Of a stretch of 64,000 nucleotides of DNA, positions 29,059-37,700 are shown one piece after another. A model generated the notes under the pieces. The model had not been told where the DNA came from and did no database searches. It saw nothing but the letters and a program-made list of their open reading frames with translations. Source of the stretch: Candidatus Celaenobacter antarcticus. GTDB taxonomy: Bacteria; Cloacimonadota; Cloacimonadia; JGIOTU-2. Position 1 is the stretch's first letter, and every line of letters begins with the position of its first letter. Made by a program: the position numbers and the translations under genes. The DNA lies in the NCBI GenBank assembly GCA_030765865.1, contig JAVCDK010000062.1, forward strand, positions 1-64,000, read 5' to 3'.

Positions 29059-30087
29059 TCATTTTTCCTTTTCATTATTGAAAACATTTATAATAAAATC
29101 AACGGCACTCTCTTTGTATATACTTGGTGTTACTCCTGGTATTATTCCATTAGTAAGAAAATTATCTTCTTGCTGCTTGTTTCTAAAGTTGTATGTTGAA
29201 TAATCAGGATTATTCTTTAAATCATTATCAGAAATTATTCTCCAAGTTGAGTTATGCTTACAATTTTGGCATAATTTTTGAACCTTGTTCGCAAGTTGAA
29301 GAGCAGAAAGAGGATATTCTTTTAATAAATTCTCTTTCACTTTTTTAATAATTTCTACTTTGTCAATTGGGACAACATCTCCTACAAGTTTTAGAGTCGT
29401 AAAACCGTGTTTCTCAACAAATTCCCCTTCTTTGATAAATTTAAGTTTGTTTGCTAATCCTTTATCAATTACCATTATTGTAGAATCTTTCTTTTGAATT
29501 AATGATTTTTCAGTATCTAAAATGGCAGCATTCTGGGGACCAGCTTTTCCAATCTTAGACATAAGATCTAACCATTGATCATTGTTCTCTTTTATGCGGG
29601 AGTTAATTATTGCTTCCAGTTCCGAATATTTAATCTTTTGAGTTCTACCACCATAGCGAAAATAAATTTCTCCATTTCTAATTATCTGCTCTCTACCTTC
29701 ATCTTTTTTAGCAACAATAGGTTTAAGAATTGAAGAATTAATTTTAAACACTCCAAAACTTAAATCATTAATTTCAATTATCGCTTGTTCCCATTCAATA
29801 TGTCCATTAAAAATATCTAATAAATATCCATTAATCTTTTCAGGATCAATTTTTTCAAATTGATTGAGTGATGAGTCGCTTAAACCCTTCAATTCTCTTG
29901 GAGAATCTGTTACTCCATGAATTAAATAACCACCTTTATTGTTAGCAAAAGCTGCAAAATCTCTGAAATAATCTGCCAAACCTGCAAAGTTAAACTGTTC
30001 TTTAAACTCTACGGTTTGACCTTCACGATGATAAAGATGGCCATTAGGTTTTAATCTTAAAATTTCTAATATATCATTTCTATCCAT
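29059..30087 (-). CDS. AlbA_2/Schlafen-type putative DNA-binding/ATP-binding protein (cassette 3)
   Basis: EGQTVEFKEQFNFAGLADYFRDFAAFANNKGGYLIHGVTDSPRELKG. Confidence 0.85.
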   Translation of the reverse strand: MDRNDILEILRLKPNGHLYHREGQTVEFKEQFNFAGLADYFRDFAAFANNKGGYLIHGVTDSPRELKGLSDSSLNQFEKIDPEKINGYLLDIFNGHIEWEQAIIEINDLSFGVFKINSSILKPIVAKKDEGREQIIRNGEIYFRYGGRTQKIKYSELEAIINSRIKENNDQWLDLMSKIGKAGPQNAAILDTEKSLIQKKDSTIMVIDKGLANKLKFIKEGEFVEKHGFTTLKLVGDVVPIDKVEIIKKVKENLLKEYPLSALQLANKVQKLCQNCKHNSTWRIISDNDLKNNPDYSTYNFRNKQQEDNFLTNGIIPGVTPSIYKESAVDFIINVFNNEKEK

Positions 30088-30102
30088 AATTCTCTCTCAA
30101 AT

Positions 30103-30232
30103 GCCACTAATGTTTCGCGTGTGCGGCGGGATCGGAACGATCCCGACTAAAAGCAGACCAACCAAAGTTTGAATCGTAAGATTCAAACGAAGCAAACCAC
30201 GAGACTGACCGCAGGTGCTTTTGTTAGTCGTC
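30103..30232 (-). repeat. attC-like site B (cassette 2)
   Basis: GACGACTAACAAAAGCACC....GTTTGAATCTTACGATTCAAAC....GGGATCGTTCCGATCCCGCCGCACACGCGAAACATTAGTGGC. Confidence 0.85.
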
Positions 30233-30239
30233 GTCATCG

Positions 30240-31154
30240 TCATCGTCTATTCTTCCTATATGATTGTTTGATTAATGATATTATATATTCTAAATCATCA
30301 TCATTTGTAACTTGAATTTCGTAATCACCATTTCCCCAATGACCAATATTTGAGACATCCCGTGTGATTTTTTTAGGATCATCTAAATTCCCTTTTGAAA
30401 GATTAATCCAGAGTTTTAGAGATTTTCGTTGAACGTGAATATCAGAGATGTTTGAACCGCTAACAAAAGCTATATACTTTTTTTTTGGTTTTATTTCTAC
30501 ACCTTCAAAATTAAGAATTGAAGCTTTAAAATTTTCGTATAATTCTAAAATTTCAGGACTCGCAATTTGCAGATGTTCATCTTCAGTATAAACTTTAATT
30601 TCTTTGTTTACTCTTTTTGTGTTTTCATCTTTTCCTGAAATCGTTTTAACACTTTCTTGAGCTCCACTTGTTTGAATTTGATTAAACGTTACGGTATCAT
30701 TATTATATCTCTTAATTTCCCAAAGTTCAATTGGCAAATCTTTAAAATTTATTGCTTCTCGTTGATAATTTGTAAATGATGGAGAAAGAAATATTACTTT
30801 TGATTGAGACCAATCAACATCGTTTCTTTTAAGAGTTTTCTTGCGATTTTCATTATACTCAAGAATAAAATCAGCTTTGTTATTTAACATTAAAGAAAGA
30901 TATGCATAACCTTGATCAATTACACTGTAATTTTTATCTCTTTTATATTCAATAATTACAAATGAAGAAGAATCAGAATCATAGGCTAAAGTATCAATTC
31001 TAAAATTATTTAACGCAAATTCAGATTTAACAAATTCGACACCAAATATTTTAGTTAAATTATTTTCGGTTAAATTCTGAATATTTTTCTCAAGTTTAAA
31101 AGGATATTCCTTTACCAGATTTAGTGAAGAATTTTCAATTTTAAAATGTGCCAT
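30240..31154 (-). CDS. NucS/PD-(D/E)XK-like N-domain + DUF5655-like C-domain protein (cassette 2)
   Basis: FRIDTLAYDSDSSSFVIIEYKRDKNYSVIDQGYAYL (D...E.K nuclease-like core); C-terminal IKPKKKYIAFVSGSNISDIHVQRKSLKLWINLSKG. Confidence 0.75.
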   Translation of the reverse strand: MAHFKIENSSLNLVKEYPFKLEKNIQNLTENNLTKIFGVEFVKSEFALNNFRIDTLAYDSDSSSFVIIEYKRDKNYSVIDQGYAYLSLMLNNKADFILEYNENRKKTLKRNDVDWSQSKVIFLSPSFTNYQREAINFKDLPIELWEIKRYNNDTVTFNQIQTSGAQESVKTISGKDENTKRVNKEIKVYTEDEHLQIASPEILELYENFKASILNFEGVEIKPKKKYIAFVSGSNISDIHVQRKSLKLWINLSKGNLDDPKKITRDVSNIGHWGNGDYEIQVTNDDDLEYIISLIKQSYRKNRR

Positions 31155-31172
31155 ATCTTTACCTCCTAATGA

Positions 31173-31301
31173 CGACTAATGTTTTGCGTGTGCGGCGGAA
31201 TCAGAAGGATTCCGTCGTAAACAAACTGACCAGACGTTTGAATCGGAAGATTCAAACCAAAAGTACCGCGAGACCAAACCGACGACACGCTTGTTAGGTG
31301 C
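31173..31301 (-). repeat. attC-like site A (cassette 1)
   Basis: GCACCTAACAAGCGTGTCGTCGG....GTTTGAATCTTCCGATTCAAAC....GGAATCCTTCTGATTCCGCCGCACACGCAAAACATTAGTCGTC. Confidence 0.85.
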
Positions 31302-32226
31302 AAACAAAATCCTTTCTAATATTTTCATTAATCCGATTTTCTATAACATCACTTTTCTCAAATATTTTATATAATAAATCCGATTTACCCATTTTTGATA
31401 CACACCAAAGAATTAAATTTAATAAATCAAAGTTATCTAGAGAATTTAAAACATTTAAAATGTACTTATCGTTTAATATTTGATTATTAACAGCCATAAA
31501 ATACAAATATGTTACTGGTTCACTTGTCTTAAGAAATTCAATATTATTAATATCCTTAGAAGCAATAATTTGATAACATTTTCTTTTTATCCAATCTTCA
31601 ATTTCTTTGCTATTTATTATTGTTTTTATAACATCCGAATGTTTTTCTATCGAAAGAGCATTTTTATTTAGTAAAAGAATTATAGCTTCAATTTTATTAT
31701 TCTCTTTCCAGATTTCAATTAAATCATTGTTTGTTAAAATGTTTCTTTCATGCATAATGGATAAAAGACTTTCATCTTTATATTTGTCCCAATTATCTTT
31801 TAAAATTTTCTCTAATTTTGAGTTTTGGATAGAGCTTGAAATTTTATAAGCAAACTCTCTATTACTTTTTCTTTCACTGTCAATAAATTTTAAAAAAATC
31901 TTCAATTTAGTTGATTCTGAAAATGTATGCATCAATAAATCTAAGATAGTTCTATATTTTACTTCTTTTCGAAAATTCTTCTCTGGTATTTTATGTAAAA
32001 TTGGTTCAATTAGGTTTTTGTTGATTAAATCATTGTTTACATTTTCATTAATCATTTTTTTTAAAAAACTATAAATATCTGGATCACTTTCATTTTCCCA
32101 AAATAGCTTAATTACTTCTTCTGCAGTAATAGAAGACAAAAAATATTTAAGAATATTGACTTGTAATGCTGTTGTTGCTTTAGATTTCATGTCGCAATAT
32201 ATTTCTTTTGCATTTTCAAAATTCAT
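31294..32226 (-). CDS. Helical protein of unknown function (cassette 1)
   Basis: ORF of 316 aa in track; likely start MNFENAKEIY after AAAGGAGAAGTT. Stop TAA lies within the R'' box CACCTAAC. Confidence 0.75.
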   Translation of the reverse strand: MNFENAKEIYCDMKSKATTALQVNILKYFLSSITAEEVIKLFWENESDPDIYSFLKKMINENVNNDLINKNLIEPILHKIPEKNFRKEVKYRTILDLLMHTFSESTKLKIFLKFIDSERKSNREFAYKISSSIQNSKLEKILKDNWDKYKDESLLSIMHERNILTNNDLIEIWKENNKIEAIILLLNKNALSIEKHSDVIKTIINSKEIEDWIKRKCYQIIASKDINNIEFLKTSEPVTYLYFMAVNNQILNDKYILNVLNSLDNFDLLNLILWCVSKMGKSDLLYKIFEKSDVIENRINENIRKDFVCT

Positions 32227-32465
32227 TAACTTCTCCTTTTGCACCTAATGAATGTATCCACGACAAATTTCCTTTAGATTCAGAAAAAGTTCGTGGATAC
32301 TCCCGATTTGGGAGTGTATACGACCTTTTTGTATTACTACGAAATTATTCATTCTATAATTCCAATTCATCTAAAAGACTTTTTATTCTGTCAAATGAAT
32401 TCTTTGAGATATGAGTATGGCTTTCAGTTTTTCTTTAATTTTTCATGATATAAAAAAATGGGTTA

Positions 32466-33125
32466 TTATGTTAAAGCGAGTCTGTCTTTAATCTCATGAA
32501 AATCCCGGGCGTAAAAATCAACATACTCAAGGATGCGATCCTTATCCTTAAGAGAATAATCGTCCTCAATGGCAAAGGAGGTCATACCTGCATTCTTTGC
32601 TGCGGTTACACCAGCAATTACATCTTCGATAACAAGACATTTCCCGGGTTGCACTCCGAGCTTTTCTGCTACCTTCAGGAAGATGTCCGGAAAGGGTTTG
32701 CCGCGAAGGTTTTCCTGTCCGTCTACCACTGCATCGACATAGTGCCACACATAATTAGCAGAGAGCACGGTTTCTGTCAGACGATGTATGTTGCTCGTGC
32801 CAACGCCAATTTTGATATTATTTTTATTCAGGGAAGTTATGAATTCCTTTGCACCGGCTTTGAGTGGAATGTCATGCTGGTAATGCCATGCAACCATTTC
32901 TGTCCACTCGTTCATGATTTCTTCTGCGCTTTCAGGTAGGTTGAATTTTTGTTTGAAGTGCTCTGCGACTTCTACGTAACTATTTCCCACCTCAATATCA
33001 TCAAATAGATCGTCAGGCACCGGGATATTGCGTTTCCCCAGAAAGTCATGATCGACCTGCGACCAGATGCCCATGGAGTCGATGAGGGTCCCATCAAGAT
33101 CAAAGATCACTGCTTTGAATTTCAT
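32466..33125 (-). CDS. HAD-superfamily hydrolase (beta-PGM/phosphonatase-like), copy 1
   Basis: AVIFDLDGTLIDSMGIW, VGTSNIHR, KPFPDIFLKVAEKLGV, VIEDVIAGVTAAKNAGM. Confidence 0.9.
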   Translation of the reverse strand: MKFKAVIFDLDGTLIDSMGIWSQVDHDFLGKRNIPVPDDLFDDIEVGNSYVEVAEHFKQKFNLPESAEEIMNEWTEMVAWHYQHDIPLKAGAKEFITSLNKNNIKIGVGTSNIHRLTETVLSANYVWHYVDAVVDGQENLRGKPFPDIFLKVAEKLGVQPGKCLVIEDVIAGVTAAKNAGMTSFAIEDDYSLKDKDRILEYVDFYARDFHEIKDRLALT

Positions 33126-33241
33126 ATATAATATGTTTATATGAACATTATGATTGTCAAATAAGCTGGGAAAATATACGCATTTACAAATAAAGCCCGA
33201 AAATTAGTTCCGGGCTTTGGTATTTTTTGTTTCAAAGAAAT

Positions 33242-36200
33242 TTATTTGACGATGATCATCTTGTTTGTATTGATACACTTGTTTCCAACATCAAGTTTGT
33301 AGAGATACACACCATCAGCAACAGGTTTATTGTTTTCATCGGTACAATTCCAGTTGATCGTATATTCGCCGGGCACCAATACCTCATTCACGAGTGATTT
33401 TACTCTTTGACCTTTTATGTTATAGATAGAGATCGCAGTTTTTCCAGCAAGCTCAGCGGTGGGTTGGATCGAGAATTTGAATGTGGTCGAATGAAAAGAA
33501 GGATTGGGATAGTGATAGAGAGTTGTCTTTGTATTTTCCGTGTTTGAAGGCTCGGAAATACTTACATAAGAAATATCGAACCAATCGAGGGCTGTGTTTA
33601 TTATGCTTGTGATGTCCGACTGATCGGTAAATTGCGACAGGTCGAAACTTGTGTAGAAGGATTTGTAAATAAGGTTATCAAGCCATATGCCGCACACACC
33701 GTGATAGCAGTATGCCTGTCCGGGAACAAGAGGTCCTGGACCATCTTCAAAGAGAAAGCTTGCATTTGAGCTAATGTCAGGATTCGTAACTTCGTCCGCA
33801 TACCAGCTCGGGCAATCTCGCGGATAAATCACGTCTGGACTATTGGCATACACGGGAGCTTCATAATTAGATATAGCAACAGGAGAATTCACCGTCATCA
33901 CGACGCTTCCATCTTCATAAGTAAAGCAATTCGGACCACCCAACCCGTTGGTTCCTCCATACGGAGGATATCCATAAGTAGCAGTAGGATAATAACCACC
34001 GCGTATATATGCTGTATAAAATTTCTTAAGGGGTTTGGAGTTTGGATATCCATGCTGTGAATACGCGATACCGTCCGATGCAAGAAAAACATGCTTAGGA
34101 TTTCCATTTATACCACTATCCATGTATTCCATCAGTGCAACTGCTAAGGTGTCTGCTTTGGCATTGGGAGAACCAGAATTTGCATAAGTAAAGATAGCTT
34201 TGTAATCTGTTGGAAAACGATAATCTTCGTACTCATACCAATTATAAATATCATAAAAGATCCCAGCATTATTGAGTGCATCGATGTACACGGGGTATTC
34301 AAGATGTTGATAATCCTGATTGCCGGGATAGGCAAACAAAACCTCGAATCCGTTCGTGGGAAGTATCTTGAATGAAAAATACTGACTCGGGGCATTTGAA
34401 GGATAGGTGCCCCTGTTGTGATCATCTGAAGCGTCCTGTGCTGCAAAATAATATTGGACGGTGTGGCTGTTCGGAATGTTGGGCAGTTCATAGTAGAAGA
34501 TGTTCGGTTCTTCAAAAGCGTAGTGGCTTACCGCTTGCCATCCGCTTCCTGTGTTATAATAAAGTGTGTCGGTCTGAACGCCGGAAAGGTCGGTAATCTT
34601 AATGGATAATTCGGGTGTATTGTCAAAAGTATTTCCAATTTCTTCATAGACGAAGATCGGTGGGAAGGAATCCTGACCAGTGTAGAAAAGGATCGACATC
34701 TCATTTTTCAAAAGATTGCCATAAGGTTCGACCCCGACATACACGCCGTTGTCAACGACTTCCGCAAGATAGCATAATCCGGCATCGGCAGTGGTGTTTT
34801 GAATTCCAACTGTTGAACTCTGCCCGTAGTCATGGAGTGCAGCGCTTCCGGATTGCCCGTTTGCAACGATTTTATATTGAAAAACAATATCTCCGCTTTC
34901 ATGAAGTATTGCTTCAAAGCACAGTGTCGGTGTGCCGCCTGTGCCGGAGTGAAATCTGAAATTATTCCATTCGATGACGCAGTACCTATCGGGCGCTGAG
35001 CCAAAAGTCTGGAAATAGATATCTCCAGCGCCTTGATCTGCTTCGAGATCATCCCAGTACACAGCCAAGAGGTCTGGCATGTATGCGTTTCCCGGAATTG
35101 GATACACATAGTTGAACATATTGCCGTCACTTCCCCAACCAGAGGAAGGATAGGGCTCGTACCAAGTATTATCCGAAAGCAGGATTTCTCCGTTAGTGTC
35201 CACATAAAAATAGGAATGGTTTATACCGTAGAAAGGGAAATAAAATCCGAAATCTATCGGCTCTGAGAAATTGTCATCTCCGTAGAAGGTGTCCACTCCA
35301 TACATGATAGCAGAGGTACCAGTTGCGTTTATCTCTATCCAGTTATAATCTGGACCGTCCGGTTCGCTGCTGTCTATCCACACATATCCGAAAGTGTCTG
35401 GTCCGCCGGTTCCATAATGACAGTATATTTCTGTCTCTTTCGACATAGAATCGTTGTTTGGATTTTCATCACCATCTAGATCGGTGGACATTGTAATGGA
35501 GTATTCTCCTATGTCTGATGGATTCCACGCATCGGGGAAGACAACAGCAACAGTATCTGCTGATGCAAGAGCGTCTGTATATACTGCCATACTATTATAT
35601 ACGGCAGCACCAAGAGAATCACAAATCTCACAGGTAATATATATGTAATCGTCTATTGTATCGGTTCCGAAATTTTTTATAAGAGCGCAGGGATATATTT
35701 CCGCATAAACCTCTTCGTATTCTTCGGGGGAAGGAATTGCAAGCATACCTGCATCTGTTGCAACAGGTTGACCGACCTTTACGTCATCGACAAGGAATCC
35801 ATAGGTGTCCTGCATCCAGTGTATCCCAAGATAGATGTTCAGTCCCGCATAGGCGGTTAGATCATAAGAATACTCCACATAGTCCGATGTTGCACCGGTA
35901 ACGGATTCGAGGGTGACGGTGAAGCTGCTTATTGCATTACCTCCCGTTGATAATTTCACATCAAAATTCTCCACGTCATACCATGCACGAGCAAAGAATG
36001 AGAATGAATCACCTGCCTGAACGGTCACCTGCGGTGTGATGAGCCAATCATCTCCGTCATTGGTATAGCAGCCCACAAAAGCAGCCCAGTTGCCGGTATG
36101 AGCATATGATGCATTTTCATACGCCATCCACTGATCTCCGTCATTGTTCACATCATAGATTGTCCAATCGGCAGGAATGACACCTCCCTCAAAACTTTCA

Positions 36201-36319
36201 TCGACAGCCCATTCTGCAAAAGCAGAGGTGGTGCCGAGTAAGAGCATGAGGATGAAAGCGAAGAAAGCTGCGATTTGCTTTAGTTTTATTTTGTTTTTTA
36301 TATTTTGTAATGAAAACAT
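33242..36319 (-). CDS. Large secreted protein with choice-of-anchor-like N-region and C-terminal sorting domain
   Basis: Signal peptide; C-terminal YPNPSFHSTTFKFSI...ISIYNIKGQRVKSLVNEVLVPGEYTINWNCTDENNKPVADGVYLYKLDVGNKCINTNKMIIVK. Confidence 0.85.
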   Translation of the reverse strand: MFSLQNIKNKIKLKQIAAFFAFILMLLLGTTSAFAEWAVDESFEGGVIPADWTIYDVNNDGDQWMAYENASYAHTGNWAAFVGCYTNDGDDWLITPQVTVQAGDSFSFFARAWYDVENFDVKLSTGGNAISSFTVTLESVTGATSDYVEYSYDLTAYAGLNIYLGIHWMQDTYGFLVDDVKVGQPVATDAGMLAIPSPEEYEEVYAEIYPCALIKNFGTDTIDDYIYITCEICDSLGAAVYNSMAVYTDALASADTVAVVFPDAWNPSDIGEYSITMSTDLDGDENPNNDSMSKETEIYCHYGTGGPDTFGYVWIDSSEPDGPDYNWIEINATGTSAIMYGVDTFYGDDNFSEPIDFGFYFPFYGINHSYFYVDTNGEILLSDNTWYEPYPSSGWGSDGNMFNYVYPIPGNAYMPDLLAVYWDDLEADQGAGDIYFQTFGSAPDRYCVIEWNNFRFHSGTGGTPTLCFEAILHESGDIVFQYKIVANGQSGSAALHDYGQSSTVGIQNTTADAGLCYLAEVVDNGVYVGVEPYGNLLKNEMSILFYTGQDSFPPIFVYEEIGNTFDNTPELSIKITDLSGVQTDTLYYNTGSGWQAVSHYAFEEPNIFYYELPNIPNSHTVQYYFAAQDASDDHNRGTYPSNAPSQYFSFKILPTNGFEVLFAYPGNQDYQHLEYPVYIDALNNAGIFYDIYNWYEYEDYRFPTDYKAIFTYANSGSPNAKADTLAVALMEYMDSGINGNPKHVFLASDGIAYSQHGYPNSKPLKKFYTAYIRGGYYPTATYGYPPYGGTNGLGGPNCFTYEDGSVVMTVNSPVAISNYEAPVYANSPDVIYPRDCPSWYADEVTNPDISSNASFLFEDGPGPLVPGQAYCYHGVCGIWLDNLIYKSFYTSFDLSQFTDQSDITSIINTALDWFDISYVSISEPSNTENTKTTLYHYPNPSFHSTTFKFSIQPTAELAGKTAISIYNIKGQRVKSLVNEVLVPGEYTINWNCTDENNKPVADGVYLYKLDVGNKCINTNKMIIVK

Positions 36320-36335
36320 TGTTGTAACTCCTTAT

Positions 36336-37700
36336 TTATGGGATTATTGAAATGTGCGTATTTTCAATCGGTATCTGACAATTTACGGATCCTCCATCAA
36401 CGCCGTCATGTACTCCCCAACCGATAGTTACAACGCCCTTTATTTTTGTGATATATGAAGGATCTATGTTCTTCTTTTTCATATTAAAATTTGTTCCAAG
36501 ACTGACAAAAGAGACTTTACGTCCGTTTGAACCAGCCTGAGCGACCGTCTTTGTGACGAGTTCTTGATTAGTGTCAGATGAATATTCTGTAACATCACCG
36601 TTTTCAATTTTCATGTAGGGATTTTTCAGAATTTCACCCAAGATGAATCCCGTTGAAGCTTTAACGGTTCCGGAAATGCTCTTTGGTTTTGGGATAAATA
36701 AAATTTCGCCCCCGGGTATATTGATTGTCGAAGATTGATGGGTTAGGTCTGTGAAAGAACCGTAATCACAGAGTATGTTTTGGACCTCAAATGTTAAGTG
36801 ACTGCCATCATCAGTTTCGATCAATATTTTTTTAGCATCTTTGTATTTTTTTACCAGTTCATCTGTTTCACTTGCCAGCTTATTGTAATCGATATCGAGT
36901 GATCTCCAGAAATTGATCTCGGAGAGAAGATTTTCTTCAGACAGATTATGGTTGATCAAACCTTCCATCATAACGATCTTAATTTTCTTCGATCTGAGGA
37001 TCTCCCTGCTTTTATCAAGCGCTTTATGTTGAATTCGAATTTTATCGGGATCATCGAGTGGTATGTATCTCAATTCTCCATTCAGATACATATACACATT
37101 ATGCTCGGCAAGAAGCTGATTGAATCGATCGTAATCACACTTAAATGCTGCAAGAGAATACTCATTATGCTTTGCTTTGAGAATTTGTATATCTCTATAG
37201 AGCAAGGTAACACCTATTTGCAATCTTGAAGCTTCAGCTATGATCTTTTTCACGAGAGGCATATTGTATTCACCAGAAACTATAAGCAGTTTTTCATGGG
37301 ATTTCATCTTGAGAGAATTTTTTAAAAGATTCACTGCAATCTTTGAGAGATCGATGTTGTTGTCGGATTTCAAAATCTTATCGATAATTTGTCTGTTATG
37401 AGGTTTAATATCATCATCCTGGTCTGCACCAAGCGAAAAATCTATCACATAATTTCTTGCTTTTGCTCTATAATAGACCTCTTTATTTCCTTGGGCAATA
37501 TCAACAACTTGAATTAACCCCGAATCAAGAAGACTCTTAAGGTTGTAGTGGACTTTCTGCTTGCTTATATTAAAAATGTTCGACAGTTGCTGGCAGGTCG
37601 CAGGATTTAAAATAAGCTCGTTTAGAATTCGAAATTTGAGCTTAGAGCTTATAGCTTGGATCTGTTCGTGTGTGTTTATTACAAAAATATTATCAATCAT
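36336..37700 (-). CDS. HTH (ArsR-like) domain fused to aminopeptidase T (M29)-like domain
   Basis: N-term KLKFRILNELILNPATCQQLSNIFNISKQKVHYNLKSLLDSGLIQVV; C-term STINIPGGEILFIPKP...GFILGEI...SLGTNFNMKKKNIDPSYITKIKGVVTIGWGVHDGVDGG. Confidence 0.75.
   Translation of the reverse strand: MIDNIFVINTHEQIQAISSKLKFRILNELILNPATCQQLSNIFNISKQKVHYNLKSLLDSGLIQVVDIAQGNKEVYYRAKARNYVIDFSLGADQDDDIKPHNRQIIDKILKSDNNIDLSKIAVNLLKNSLKMKSHEKLLIVSGEYNMPLVKKIIAEASRLQIGVTLLYRDIQILKAKHNEYSLAAFKCDYDRFNQLLAEHNVYMYLNGELRYIPLDDPDKIRIQHKALDKSREILRSKKIKIVMMEGLINHNLSEENLLSEINFWRSLDIDYNKLASETDELVKKYKDAKKILIETDDGSHLTFEVQNILCDYGSFTDLTHQSSTINIPGGEILFIPKPKSISGTVKASTGFILGEILKNPYMKIENGDVTEYSSDTNQELVTKTVAQAGSNGRKVSFVSLGTNFNMKKKNIDPSYITKIKGVVTIGWGVHDGVDGGSVNCQIPIENTHISIIP

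Larger units (their letters stand above)
23228..32255 (-). mobile_element. Integron-type gene-cassette array (8 cassettes, CALIN-like: no intact integrase in window)
   Basis: Eight single-ORF units on the same strand, each bounded by a cassette-specific inverted pair TTxxxx...xxxxAA(C), with structured palindromic spacers after each ORF. Confidence 0.82.

Noticed and set aside
31294-31850. Plus-strand ORFs 31298-31483, 31480-31671, 31607-31849 inside cassette 1
   Set aside because: Low-complexity AT-rich antisense ORFs opposite a longer ORF with a good SD.
23228-32255. Spacer palindromes considered as CRISPR repeats or IS terminal repeats
   Set aside because: Spacing is ~0.5-1.8 kb with one gene between, sequences differ between sites, there is no transposase and no target-site duplications, and complementarity is cassette-specific. 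attC-like sites explain this better.
33126-33150. TTATATATGAA just upstream of HAD copy 1, matching the last junction TTATATATGAAC at 23233 (possible cassette start)
   Set aside because: Only an 11-nt AT-rich match overlapping the start codon region; no TTCATATATAAC partner box near 32.25 kb and not present at HAD copy 2.
34372-35648. Multiple alternative-frame ORFs inside the 33242-36319 and 37822-40014 secreted proteins
   Set aside because: Arginine/serine-rich shadow frames without starts or motifs; the main frames carry signal peptides and sorting domains.
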